NCBI GenBank assembly: GCA_033239125.1
Contig: BSWB01000002.1
Coordinates: forward strand, 109,406,443 to 109,470,442
Reading direction: 5' to 3'
Source: Fagopyrum homotropicum
Taxonomy: Eukaryota; Streptophyta; Magnoliopsida; Caryophyllales; Polygonaceae
Length of the DNA: 64,000 nucleotides
Below, piece by piece: positions 10,569 through 21,500 of the stretch. The position numbers and the translations under genes are program-made. How positions within the stretch are numbered: position 1 is the stretch's first letter; the number at the start of each line of letters is the position of its first letter. The notes under the pieces are model-generated. The model saw only the letters and a program-made list of their open reading frames with translations, did not search any database and was not told where the DNA came from.

Positions 10569-10910
10569 TGTTCGCTCCAAACGGTGTGTTCAAGCTTTAA
10601 ATTTATAACCCTAGATGTAAGCTTAAAACAAGGATGCGAACCCGCAGTGTACGGGTCAATCGTAGTAAAAAGCAAGGAATTCCAGGGGTCGATCACAGGG
10701 ACTTAGTGAAACAAAGCAGGTGTAGGTTGTCAATGTAATTACTAACCACAAAAGTGATTAAAACAATCAAAGATGATAAAAAGTCAATTAAGGAAATATG
10801 CAATTCTAGGGATTAAAGCATCTAGTTGTGGTTCCGACTCAAGACCTAAAGATAAGCGGACAAAGCTGAGATTTTTGCAAAGGGAAGGTGTTACTAAAGT
10901 GGAGTAGATC

Positions 10911-11169
10911 ACCGAGTAAGTCTCACTACTCACTAATCCCAAACCGTAACTCCTATTACCGGGTAAGTCTCAAGGTACTAAGGAAAGGAATTATAACCTC
11001 AAACTAACACACCACCTAAGGGAATAGAATCAACCTTTATTGGGTAAGTCTCAGGCCAACTCACAAAGATGGGATGAAAGCACACTCAAACCCCAATAAA
11101 GGATAAACCTTTATTACCTACACTTATGATCTTAGGTAAAAGAACAAAGGAATTACCGGGTAAGTCTCA
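10911..11169 (-). repeat. R4 LTR direct repeats ACCGGGTAAGTCTCA
   Basis: Copies lie at 10911-10925, 10958-10972, 11039-11053 and 11155-11169. On the element strand they read TGAGACTTACCCGGT, the same word as the four R1 LTR repeats, in the same orientation. Confidence 0.75.
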
Positions 11170-11832
11170 TCCTAGGCTTGCATTGAACCAGGAAAGGTGT
11201 AATAAGAATAGGATTTGGCAACTTTAACACTTAACTCTCAGTTTCGGATCAGAAAGGTCACCTCGGTCAGAAGAATTCCACCCCGGCGGAGATGTTCATC
11301 GACTGAGCGAGATATTCTAGGGTTAAGGATAAAGACTCGAGCTTTCAGGGTCCTACTGGAATTTAAAATTATTCTATCATTGTTTTTCCCACAACCTTCA
11401 GCCAATCAGCCTAGAATCACACAAAGAAATTAGCCAATCATCATCATGAAAGCAATAATCAAATATAAGGGAATAAGGTGAATAATTGAACACAAAACCT
11501 TAAGAGAAAGGCTTCAATAACTGAATCAATTATCAATCAACAAGCGTTCCTTGGATCACAATCCGACAAGACAATCAACAAAGAAGGGAATCTAAGAAAG
11601 TCTTACAAAACCCTTCACAAAAGCTATAAAAGCAATCAACTTTCTTCCTTCAATCTTCCTTCAACCTTCAAAAAGGTTCCTCAAATCTCCAAACTATAGT
11701 GGGGTAAAACTGCCGTAAGCGGATCAGCGCACGTTAGCCGATGTATGCGGATCTCGAAATCTCTTGATCCGAAGATGGGTGAATTGTAGAAAATCAAACC
11801 CTTTATATAGGAGAATTATCTTCCAAAGATAA

Positions 11833-12045
11833 AATATCTTAAAAAGATAATTTCCTATAAAATATATCCATATCTCCTAAAATAAATATCTTCCTAAGAT
11901 AATAATATAGGAAATATCTTAAAAGATAATTTTCTATAAAATATATCCATATCTCCTAAAATAAATATCACCCTAAGATAATAATATCTTGAAAAGATAT
12001 TTTGCTAATAAAATATATCTTATCTCTAAAATAGATCTCCCAAAT
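11833..12045. repeat. AT-rich tandem duplication in R4 LTR
   Basis: A unit of about 78 bases (AATATCTTAAAAAGATAATT... to ...CTAAGATAATAATAT) is present at about 11833-11910 and again at about 11912-11987, with a decayed partial third copy to about 12045. The AAGATATT/AATATCTT words are themselves self-complementary. Confidence 0.75.
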
Positions 12046-12521
12046 ATATGATCTTCCTTCCAGAAATCCAGCCCAAAAATATAGGATCTCTCCTTCCAAA
12101 AATAAAAGATCTCAGCCAAGAATAAACGATCTCGCCGCTTTAGAGTATTCGCCTCGGTCGAGACACTCCCTTAGATCACCTCGGTCGAGATGGTACTGTA
12201 GCTGATCGAGGTGGCTCTAAACTGAATGTGAAATCTCTCAAATCTGGTCCAAAGTAAATCTTTAATCCAATTTCATGCTTCCTGGATTCTTTCTTAAGCT
12301 CCTTAATGTAGCTCCAATGACTCATTAGCTCCTTTAGCTCCATTTTGATGCAAAACGGGCCATTTTACCTACGATTACAACGAAACTTAGTGTAGACCTC
12401 GATTCCCGCAAAGGTAGATGAAATGACGATATAATCACAAAATATACATCCAAACATGCAGATTATTGAAGATAAAACGTCTAAACAGCTCCCAAAATAT
12501 GGACAATAATTCATGCTATCA

Positions 12522-12540
12522 AAATACCCCACACTTAGCC
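12522..12540 (-). other. R4 polypurine tract
   Basis: AAATACCCCACACTTAGCC on the plus strand gives AAGTGTGGGGTATTT on the element strand, directly before the LTR, as in R1. Confidence 0.75.
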
Positions 12541-12896
12541 CTTGCTTGTCCCCAAGCAAGTTCCAAATCTTAGATACAAGATAGAATGGATTATAAGTCA
12601 TAAAGATCAATGAAAAAGTCTTTCAAAACATTTTTTTGTGGTGTGCTCAAATCATAAATCACTCTAAGAGAATGCTTCATGGAATTTAAAATTAATACAA
12701 GCTCAAAACATTTTATAAATATAACAAAGTTGTTCATCTTTGCATAAAATCATAGAATGCATAATAAATCATAATTATCGAAATTAATCATGTATAATCC
12801 AGTTTAAATCACTAAGTCACTCAACAAGCTCGAGGTCTCAAGGGCTTTCCAAGAGAAGGTCAAGAAACGTGTGAGGGTGGGATGTATATAGGGAAT

Positions 12897-13345
12897 GTGG
12901 TGCTAGAATCCGGGAAAAGGATCTTTACTTCACTTCCTTTGAACTTCAACATCTTCCACCAATAAGCTTTGCTTATTTCACGCTTTTCTTTTCTTTTACT
13001 TTACTTTTTGGGATGCATGGACAGAGGTGCACAATAACCGAAGCCTAGGAAATCAGCAATCATCAATTTCTTGAGATGCATCAAACTCTTGATGCACATA
13101 CCATGACCCGTTAGGAATATCGCTCAATCCGACTTTGGCAAGACACAAACACCCGGCTATGTGAATAGTGCCGAGTTACTCATCATCATGATTGACTTCC
13201 CCAAACCTATTTATTACTTTCTAACACTTTCACTTCCAGCCAACTTCTCAACTTTTCTTTCACCTACTTTTCACTTTCTTGCTTCCAAATTCCCGGATAG
13301 GTAAAGGGAGGCAAATATGTATATGAGGGGCTAAGCATGATCAAG
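12897..13345 (-). other. R4 copy of the conserved 3' untranslated block
   Basis: The plus strand shows in order GTGGTGCTAGAATCCGGG, GAGGTGCACAATAACCGAAG, CCTAGG, CATACCATGACCCG, TTAGGAATATCGCTCAATCC, GACTTTGGCAAGACACAAAC, ACCCGGCTATGTGAAT and CGAGTTACTCATCATCATGA, then CCCGGATAGGTAAAG. The central part is almost letter-for-letter the same in R6, R7 and R8. The rest of 12541-13892 is AT-rich and shows no coding. It has a CCTCGGTCGAGGTG copy near 13625. Confidence 0.8.
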
Positions 13346-13892
13346 AAGAAGAAGAGAAAAGAATGAATTGCATTGGTCTTTCCACGAAGAAAGTGAGAGA
13401 ACTCATAATGTGGTGTCAACCTTCAAATTCAACATAATTTGGATAAAAACAAAGCATTAAACATGGCACAAATTTCAAACAAAGCATTTAGCAACTTAAA
13501 CATATTATAAAACCTTTCAAACATATAAAGATTTCAAAACCAATCTGCAAACTTTATCGTCACTGAGATCACATCCAGAAAAGAAGCACAAAACGTTTCG
13601 AAAATTCTCAGTTTGGAAAACCACCTCGGTCGAGGTGTTCTAAGTCAACTGAGGTGGTCAATCTCGTTTGGCAAGAACCATCCCAGTCGAGGTCAAAAAA
13701 TTTTTTTTCTGTCCAGTTTTTGACGTTTTTCTCAATCAAATAACCTGTATGCATGCATGTAATCTCAGATAAGCAAATAGAGCAAAATAAGATCATAAAT
13801 ATCCATCAAAGTAGCATACAATCATCTATAGTCAAGTAATACATAAAATACCCCATACTTGGGACACATTGTCCCAATGGGTCAAAATAAGT

Positions 13893-14393
13893 CTAGAAAA
13901 TAAAGAACTCCCTAGCTATAGCTCGGGAGGGAAAATCAACAACAGTCGGGATGGGGAAGCCAAAGATATCCCGCCAGTGATCTAAGGGAGCCAAGTAATT
14001 CCGGTTCATCAACCGGTACTTCACTGCACGCTCGGTAGGCAGGTAGGTAAAGGAGTTGACAAACTCCAGTGTAGGCTCTAGATAGGCCAGAGCTCTGATC
14101 TCTTTGAACTGCTCCAGCCCCACAGCAGAAATCATACGCCTCAGATCATCGTCGACATAGAGGTAGTCAAAAGTTGAAATGTCCAGGAAGCGGGGTGCAA
14201 TCACTGGACGGGCCGCTATGCGGTCATAATCGACCTGGTGTCGCTCGTGGATCACCGGTCTAGTACGGCGGGAAGAAGAAGAAGGAGAAGGGGACTGGAC
14301 CGAGGCGAGGCGCAGGCCGACTGGACCGAGGCGAAGAGTTGTTCGATCAATTCCCTCAAAAATCAAGTTCTTTTCCCCCAAAATCACTACCAC
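13893..14393 (-). pseudogene. R4 downstream ORF (Athila ORF after pol), truncated
   Basis: The product begins among S/R-rich residues (SPSPSSSSRRTRPVIHERHQ). It then has RPVIAPRFLDISTFDYLYVDD and TERAVKYRLMNRNYLAPLDH followed by WRDIFGFP. These line up with RPVIGPRYLLL and RTVSFHLMERDYQLSIREFG plus TIFGF in the R8 protein of 46417-47997. The frame stops at 13893, so about two thirds of the R8 length is missing. Athila elements are known to carry an ORF here, sometimes called env-like; I see no signal peptide or membrane segment. The function is unknown. Confidence 0.7.
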
Positions 14394-15018
14394 AGGTTCC
14401 TATGGGGTACTTAATCTGTTTCTCAGCAAATGTAGGGGCAACCAAAGCCCAGAACGAGATAAATCAGTGGAGAAAGACGAAGTTAGGGTTTTTTCGATAA
14501 TTGCCCAGATTCGGTCGATTCGATTCGTTCTTTCTGCAGATTGGTGCTTGCAACGTGATCCTCTACCCTTTCCTTGCAGTTTGGAAGCGAGAATCGTTGA
14601 AAACAAGCGAAGAACGGAGGATCGAGGCGAGAAGTGTGCCGCGGTTGAGGAGAAGGTAAAGAGAGGAGAGAGAATTCTTCAGCCCCTTTTATACCCTTTT
14701 CTGGAACTGCTGTCACCTCGGTCGAGATGGTCTCGACTGGACCGAGGTGGTACGGACCGAGGTGGATCTTCAGAAACCCTAATCGCCTCGGTTGCTCAAG
14801 AATCATCTCGGTCGAGGTGCTGTGACAGCAACCGAGATGTGTCTCAGTCAAACTCCGTCTTCTCAAATTCTCGAACTTTTGTCCTTCCAGTTGTGCTCAT
14901 GGGTTGTATTCCTTCCTTAGATGTCACCTGTTGTCTGTCTAGGACGCCAAAACAAAACAAAACAAAGCAAAAGCAAACTATCTAAGCTAGACTAGAAAAA
15001 GGGAAAAGAAAGTAATAC
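14394..15018 (-). other. R4 spacer between pol and downstream ORF
   Basis: No convincing gene is present; the long antisense and sense frames here have no family features. The stretch 14713-14845 is dense in CACCTCGGTCGAGATGG-type words in both orientations (GACCGAGGTGG, CACCTCGGTCGAG, CCTCGGTTG, CAACCGAGATG). The spacers of R7 and R8 carry CCACGGCCGTGG at the same place. It probably serves as the leader of the downstream ORF. Confidence 0.6.
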
Positions 15019-15036
15019 CTTGGGTTGCCTCCCAAG
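15019..15036 (-). other. R4 post-pol hairpin
   Basis: On the element strand this reads CTTGGGAGGCAACCCAAG: six perfect pairs around AGGCAA. GTATTACTT follows, giving AAG/GTATT at the join. It sits about 44 bases after the pol stop. Confidence 0.65.
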
Positions 15037-15079
15037 AAGCGCTTCATTTAAGGTCGCTAGCTGGACCATACGGCATCTC

Positions 15080-15325
15080 TCAAACGAGGTATAGCGGTGC
15101 AACCTCCTCGACCGGAACTTCCGGTTTGTATTTCTTGAGTCTATGACCGTTGACCTTGAAGCTTCAACTCGTTTCTCCCCATATTTCAACTACACCATGA
15201 GGGAAAACATGTTTCACAACATAAGGTCCGGTCCATCTAGATTTCAACTTACCTGGAAAGAGGCGGAGACGGGAGTTGAAGAGTAGAACTAAGTCTCCTT
15301 CTTTAAGCTCCTTAGGAATGATCCG
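15080..15325 (-). pseudogene. R4 integrase C-terminus, downstream of the R5 insertion
   Basis: From 15325 the minus strand encodes LKEGDLVLLFNSRLRLFPGK, then LKSRWTGPYVVKHVFPHGVV, an in-frame TGA after WGETS, SFKVNGHRLKKYKPEVPVEE and APLYLV with a terminal TGA at 15080-15082. It continues 26549-27228 across R5. If R5 and one target-site copy are removed, the two parts join in frame (921 bases from 27228 to the stop). The R7 homologue has glycine where this TGA lies. Confidence 0.85.
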
Positions 15326-17828
15326 TATAACACCCCGAATCCTAGAGGACTCGAAATGCTATGAGCTGGGACCTCACAATGGGTCCCGGCTCTTAGCCTG
15401 GCAACAACTTCATCGGACCTTACAACACAACACAAATAAAAAGGCAAAACAAAGAGTTTTATAACATGAGCGAAATAAAAAGAATCCAAATTCTGAAAAC
15501 AATACAGCCAAGTCTCAAAAACCAGAAATACCAACATCAGTCTCAATAGTCATAAAATAAAATATAACAGTCCCGTCCTATAATGCACGGAACCCCGGCT
15601 GTCCACTACCGCCGGATCACTCGATCGCCTCCCTAACCTACAAGGCACCTACAAGCGGTATAAAACCGTTAGCTAACATTCTATGCATAAGTATAACGGT
15701 AAAAGCACAAACACACAACATACGCAATCAGCATGTAACACTCATTCCTTTTTATTATCTTTAATTAAGTGATACGTCATTACTAATGATACTTATTTTG
15801 TGACACGAGGGATTCCCAAACCTCGCCCCTGTCCCCGTTTACCAATGCGGAATAGTACTAATGCATGTGACCGTCTACCGGACTAGGCTGGTCGTAGGGA
15901 ACCTCCTAGACTCTCGCAAGAGCTAGGCAGATGATGTCACGACCCGTTATCATACACTTGGGTCAATTATACAATATACTACAGTCGGCCTATTCTGTTT
16001 TTGTTATTTGTCTTAACTATCACACACCACTCATACGCATCACACACATGCAAGAAGCTAGCTAAGTAAGTCAGTGGACTCACCGAATTAAATCTCGTCT
16101 CTCTTAACAACACTAAATCAATAGCTGTAGGAACTCAGTTGCCTGTCAAAGGAGGCACGTGGGTCAACATTTTTCCTTGGATACTTAGAAGTCTAAAACT
16201 CCTAAGATGTACGATTCTATGTGCAGAAGTTATTACAGTGTTTATTTAAGGTAAGTTGACTATTTTACCCTTGGTTCCGGGACTTCCAAAAACCCGTAAA
16301 AAGTACTTAAATTCTTACTTGAGGCTAACTAATCATATTCTACTCCCTAGGATGATTTTAGGTGACAACTATAAAAACTAACCATTTTCTATTTCCCGAA
16401 AAGTCACTAAAGTCCAACTACAACTTTAAATATGAAATTAAAATAAACTTATAAAAATTCTAAAATAAATATCTAACTTATCTATGATCTCTAATCTACT
16501 CATAGGAGAAACAATTTCTTAAAACTGTTCAATCGTTATTCCTACAAAAATCTTTAAATTTGGCTACAACACTACAAATGTTCCCATACTTAGTCAAATT
16601 TTTCTGCTGGAAAAACAGCTCAACTACTTCACTTTGAGACCATATAACTTTCAATCCGACCGTTCATTTGTTCCCAAATTTTAACACGGTAAACTATGTA
16701 TATCCATCTATGATCTATTAAAAATTCAACGGTGGATCTTCAACCAATCGTTTTAACATTGATTCACAACCGTGACACTTTTTACTTTCAAAACTGAGGT
16801 TTTTAAGGGGAGTTTCTCACTTCCATTTATATAATAATCTGATCTACTTCACTAGGTTATCTAATGGTCAGAAATTGAACACTCTAGGAGGCTACAACAA
16901 CTCCCTTACTACTCGTCACTTCTCTAGTTCGATCTCTCCTCATCACCACACTAAAACATTTTAAAACCTAAGTACACACATGTCTATTTCATCTATAGTT
17001 TAAAGATTGAACTGCAGCCAAGATAAAGGGAGAATGATTGATCCTTTACCCATGGTTTTGATGACTGCAGAAGGTAAGTTGTTGCACTAGTGTAGGAGGG
17101 TCCGATTCCAAGGTGGCCGTCTCTTCTTCTGTCACCGTAGGGCACGAACGAAACAACCCTCCAAACTGGTTATCTTCTGGGAAGGAGTGTGTACTGAGAG
17201 TTAGATTTAGAGAGGAACTGAGTGTAGAAGGGCTGAATGAAATCACTTACACTACTCCGGCTTCTGGCGAGGCTTCTGCAACGAGCAGCCCTAGAAATAG
17301 ATAGACGAGCAGCTCCAGAAATAAATAGACGAGCAGCTGTTGTAGTTCTCTCCTCTACTGGCTCTTTTCCTTGCAATTTCCTGTGGTTGGAACGTTGTTG
17401 AATGTGTGCAGAATCCAGGCAAGTGCAGCGTGAATGAGATTAGGAAGAGGCGATGCAAAGGACTGTTCTGAGCGTGACAGAAGATAGAAGAAAATCAAAA
17501 GCGCTGCTGTAGGAGTAAAGGAGTGTCAATGCTGCGTTAAAGCCGGCTATTATAGAAGGCTCTTCAGCAGCCGTTAAATGAAGGAGAGAAGGAAGGAGAA
17601 GGGCCGGCTATTCACACGTAGATCACTGGCTGGAGAGGGCTGAACGCTTGGCTGGAGGGAGCTGAACGTGTTGGGCTGGAGGGGCTGTCAATGGGCTCGT
17701 AACCAGCCTCTCCTGGACTGCTGCAGGCTGGGCTCGAAGTCACACTGCTGGGCTGTTGTGGGTAAGCAAACTGGCTGAGCTTAAGGTAGGAGTAGTGGGC
17801 TGAAACATGCTAGAAAAATGGGTTGAAT

Positions 17829-17970
17829 TGCTTGTCAAAAATCTGTCAAAACTCGTCATGGCCTTGTCAGGCCCATGAATGAGTTTGTCACAGATTTGTC
17901 GGGCTTTGTCAAGGCCTCGTCTCAGCTTAGTCATGGTCTCGTCACCACTTGTCATGATCTTGTCTAAAGT
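17829..17970 (-). promoter_or_regulatory. Cluster of TGAC words in R5 LTR, candidate U3 enhancer
   Basis: On the plus strand TTGTCA, CTGTCA or CGTCA recurs about every 8-25 bases: CTTGTCAAAAATCTGTCA, ACTCGTCATGGCCTTGTCA, GTTTGTCACAG, CTTTGTCAAGGCCTCGTC, TAGTCATGG, TCGTCACCACTTGTCATG. On the element strand these are TTGAC and TGACG cores, about 240-375 bases from the LTR start, where U3 promoters lie. W-box and as-1-type factors bind such cores in known plant retrotransposons; binding here is inferred. LTR2 repeats it at about 26170-26310. Confidence 0.55.
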
Positions 17971-17984
17971 CCTCGATAAGAATG

Positions 17985-18125
17985 AATTATAACAACTAGG
18001 GTTTGGTATAAATTTATCATTTTATGTGAATAAAATTCTACATAAAATAATAGATAATTATAAGAATTAGAGCTTGATATAATTTTATCATTTTATGTGA
18101 ATTAAATTATACATAAATAATGAAA
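17985..18125. repeat. AT-rich tandem duplication with hairpins in R5 LTR
   Basis: ATTTATCATTTTATGTGAAT, then AAAATTCTACATAAAA, occurs and is repeated about 70 bases later as ATTTTATCATTTTATGTGAA with a similar tail. TTTTATGTGAAT and ATTCTACATAAAA are near-complementary arms. The same pair is in LTR2 near 26345-26465. Confidence 0.6.
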
Positions 18126-18205
18126 TTTGTGAAGGACGAGATACTAGATATAAAGGGAAACCGTCAACGGCGGAATTAGACGGAATAAAAATTCCGGATA
18201 TTACA

Positions 18206-18222
18206 TCAGTACCCCCCTTAAA
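18206..18222 (-). other. R5 polypurine tract
   Basis: TCAGTACCCCCCTTAAA adjoins the LTR end; on the element strand this is TTTAAGGGGGGTACTGA before TGTAATATCC. A second LTR-end plus polypurine-like segment lies at 18373-18420. Confidence 0.8.
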
Positions 18223-18372
18223 ATAAGTTTCGTCCCGAAACTTAGGACAAGGTACTTAATTAAACGACTTCCATAAATAAACTGGTATGTCCTAGTCTCA
18301 CTAAAATTTAATTTCCTTTTTTAAACTTCTCTAACCTTATCAAGGCGTAACGGAAAAAAAACTGGTCGTTAC

Positions 18373-18420
18373 ATCAGATCCCCCTCAAAAATAAGTTTCG
18401 TCCCGAAACTTAGGGTAGTT
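18373..18420 (-). other. Second polypurine/LTR-junction copy in R5
   Basis: GTTACATCAGATCCCCCT, then AAAAATAAGTTTCGTCCCGA, repeats the arrangement of 18202-18245 (ATTACATCAGTACCCCCC, then AAATAAGTTTCGTCCCGA). R3 has a single copy of this word order at its LTR boundary. A duplication of the junction, or a relic of an earlier LTR end, is inferred. Confidence 0.6.
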
Positions 18421-18524
18421 CCCAAGATCATGAAACGTAAGTGAGCCCTATGACTAACAAGTTACCACATCAAGACACATATGGTTCACACACAAGCACA
18501 TCAAACATATCACACATACAATCA

Positions 18525-21500
18525 CTAAGAGTAACCAAACAAGGATGTAGAACTACCTGACGGTCCTATAGACGTCTCTAGATCCGCATAAAACTCGGGA
18601 TAGTTCCGCCGGATACTATCCTCCATTTCCCAAGTGGCCTCGTCAATTCCTCGTCTCGACCACTGTACTCTCAACATGGGTATTACTTTCGATCGAAGGC
18701 GTCTTATACCTCTCTCTAAAACTGCGATCGGGTGCTCAGGAAATGTATGATCCGGCTCGACCACTAGGTCGTCATGGCTCACTATGTGTCTCGGGTCATG
18801 CACATATTCTCTCAATTGAGATACATGGAAAACTGGATGGACTCCCTCCAATCGGGGTGGCAATGCCAATCTATAAGCCACCTCTCCTATCCGCTCTAGG
18901 ATCTCAAAGGGCCCGACATATCGGGGACTCAACTTCCCTTTAATGCCGAAGCGTCGAACACCCCTCGTCGGTGACACCTTCAACCATACATGGGCGCCAA
19001 CCTTGAACTCCAGAGGCCTGCGCCTCTTATCAGCATAAGATCTCTGACGGCTCTGTGCGGTCAACATCCGCTCTCGGATCAATGCTACCCGAGCCATCTC
19101 ATCCTGGACCTGCTCGGGCGCTACCCCACTCATCCTCCCAGGCTCATCCCAACACAAAGGTGTACGACACCTCCGCCCATATAGTGCCTCGTAAGGAGCC
19201 ATCCCAATACTCGCGTGCCAACTATTGTTATAAGAAAACTCCACCAAAGGGAGGTGGTCGGGCCATACCTGCCCCCAATCAAGCACACACGCCCTCAACA
19301 TGTCCTCAAGGGTCTGAATAGTCCTCTCAGACTGCCCGTCCGTTTGAGGATGGTATGCCGTGGTGAACTGTTAGCTCGTCCCTAAGGCGGTGTGTACCTG
19401 CTGCCAGAACCTCGAGGTAAAACGCCCATCCCTATCTGAAATGATCGTCCTCGGCACTCCGTGGAACCTCACAATCTGTCGGGTAAACTCCTCGGCTAAA
19501 CGAGACACCGGCCATGTTTCCTTAATAGGAATGAATCGTGCCGTCTTCGTCAACCGATCCACTACAACCCATATCGCATCAAAGCCTCTACTCAACCTCA
19601 GGCCAGTAACGAAGTCCATGGAAATGTCCTCCCACTTCCACTGTGGAACCGGAAGTGGTTGGAGCTCTCCTCCGGGCCTGTGGTGCTCAATCTTGACCTG
19701 CTGACAGGTCGCACACTGGGCTACATATCTAGCCACGTCGGGCTTGAGCCCGCCCCACCAATAAGATCGTCGTATATCCTGATACATCTTACTCGCGCCG
19801 GGGTGGACGGAGTAAGGTGTAGAATGGGCCTCCTGCAGTATACGTTGCCTCAACTCTTTGTCAGAGGGTGCACATATGCGCTCATGGCGCCTCAAAATCC
19901 CATCTGCACCCACCACAAACTGTGGTGCCTCCCCTCTGGACATTCTCTCCCTGATCCTTGTCAGTGTTGGACAACCCTCTTGTTTCTGCCGCATCTCTTC
20001 CGTCAGATCCGGTGAAACTTCTAATGCTGACAAATGCCCGTCAGTATCGGGAAACCGGATGTCTACCTCCAACCAAATCAAATCTCTCTGCAACTGGGTC
20101 TGAACAGTTAATCTAGCAATTGCAGCCTCGCAAGGTGTCCTCCTACTAAGGGCATCAGCGACCACATTCGCCTTCCGCGGATGATAAAGGATCTCTAAGT
20201 CAAAGTCCTTAATCAGCTCTAGCCATCTCCTCTGGCGGTTATTCAACTCCCGTTGAGTGAATATGTACTTCAGACTCTTGTGGTCTGTGAAGATCTGACA
20301 GGTGGTCCCGTAGAGGTAATGACGCCAGATCTTCAAGGCATGAATAACTGCAGCTAGCTCAAGGTCGTGAGTAGGGTAATTCTCCTCATACGTCTTCAGC
20401 TGTCGAGACACATACACAATGACCCTACCCCTCTGCATCAGGACGCATCCCAAGCCCAGCTTGGATGCATCGCTGTAAACGACAAAGTCCTCAACGCCCT
20501 CTGGCTGTGTTAGCACCGGAGCAGAAGTCAATCTCTCCTTCAGCTCCTCAAAGCTCCGCTGACAGGGCTCGGTCCATGCAAATCTGATGGACTTCCTTAA
20601 CAAGGAAGTAAGTGGTCTGGCAATCACAGAAAAACCCTTCACAAACCTACGGTAGTAACCGGCCAGACCTAGAAAACTGCGTACCTCCTTGACCGTCTTA
20701 GGGGGCGGCCATGATGCAACTGACTCTATCTTCGCCGGGTCCACCTTGACTCCTTCGTCAGAGACAATGTGGCCAAGGAAGGCAACCTCAGGCATCCAAA
20801 ACTCACACTTAGAGAGCTTAGCATAAAGCTCTCTATCCTGTAAAACCCGCAACACCGTCCTCAGGTGTCCAGCGTGCTCCTCCCTACTCCGGGAGTACAC
20901 TAAGATGTCGTCGATGAAAACTACCACAAACTGATCTAAGAAGTCAATGAAGATGCCATTCATCAACTCCATGAAGACAACAGAAGCATTGGTGAGCCCG
21001 AAAGGCATCACCACGAACTCATAATGACCGTATCTGGTCCGAAATGCTGTCTTCGGTATGTCCTCTTCCCGTACTCTCAGCTGGTGATATCCTGACCTCA
21101 AGTCGATACGTGAAAACACCGTAGCTCCCTGTAACTGATCCAGCAAATCATCAATACGCGGCAACGGGTACTTATTCTTGACGGTGACTTTGTTCAACTC
21201 GCGATAGTCGATACAAAGCCTCATGGATCCGTCCTTCTTCCTGACGAAGAGGACTGGTGCACCCCAGGGAGACACACTGGGTCGGATGAATCCATTCTCT
21301 ACCAACTCCTCGAGTTGCTTCTTAAGCTCAAGCATCTCGACTGGTGCCATGCGGTATGGAGCCTTGGAGATCGGCCTCGTGCCGGGCTCCAACTCAATCC
21401 CAAAATCTACGCTCCTCTGTGGTGGTAAGCCAGGCGGCTCGCCAAAGACATCCTCGAACTCACAAGCTACCGGGGTGTCTGCTAATGATGAACTCGTCTC

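Larger units (their letters stand above)
10569..12521 (-). repeat. R4 3' LTR (1953 bp)
   Basis: On the plus strand it begins TGTTCGCTCC and ends ATGCTATCA, next to AAATACCCCACACTT, the complement of the polypurine tract. It shares with the other Athila-like LTRs the box GCGAACCCGCAGTGTACGGG (10636-10655). It carries CCTCGGTCGAG words (for example 12130 and 12178), where R6-R8 carry CCACGGCCGTGG. It also contains four direct repeats (10911-11169) and an AT-rich tandem duplication (11833-12045). The element strand begins TGATAGCATG. Confidence 0.88.
15326..18205 (-). repeat. R5 3' LTR (2880 bp)
   Basis: It starts TATAACACCCC where the partner LTR has TGTAACACCC, so the terminal TG has mutated. 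It ends CCGGATATTACA, followed by the polypurine complement. The part that is first in element orientation contains the TGAC cluster (17829-17970) and an AT-rich duplication (17985-18125). Further in are repeated GGCTGGAG words (17630-17690). Small frames near 17113-17376 occur in both LTRs but show no known protein. Confidence 0.93.

Noticed and set aside
14467..14985. Open frames on both strands in the R4 post-pol spacer
   Set aside because: They are mutually overlapping, have no domain and coincide with repeated motif DNA; judged chance frames.
17046..17376. Small frames near the inner part of the R5 LTR, repeated at 25386-25716
   Set aside because: They occur in both orientations over the same bases and are duplicated only because LTRs are duplicated; no recognisable protein.
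19055..20103. Plus-strand frames within R5 pol
   Set aside because: They are antisense to RNase H and integrase with no features of their own.
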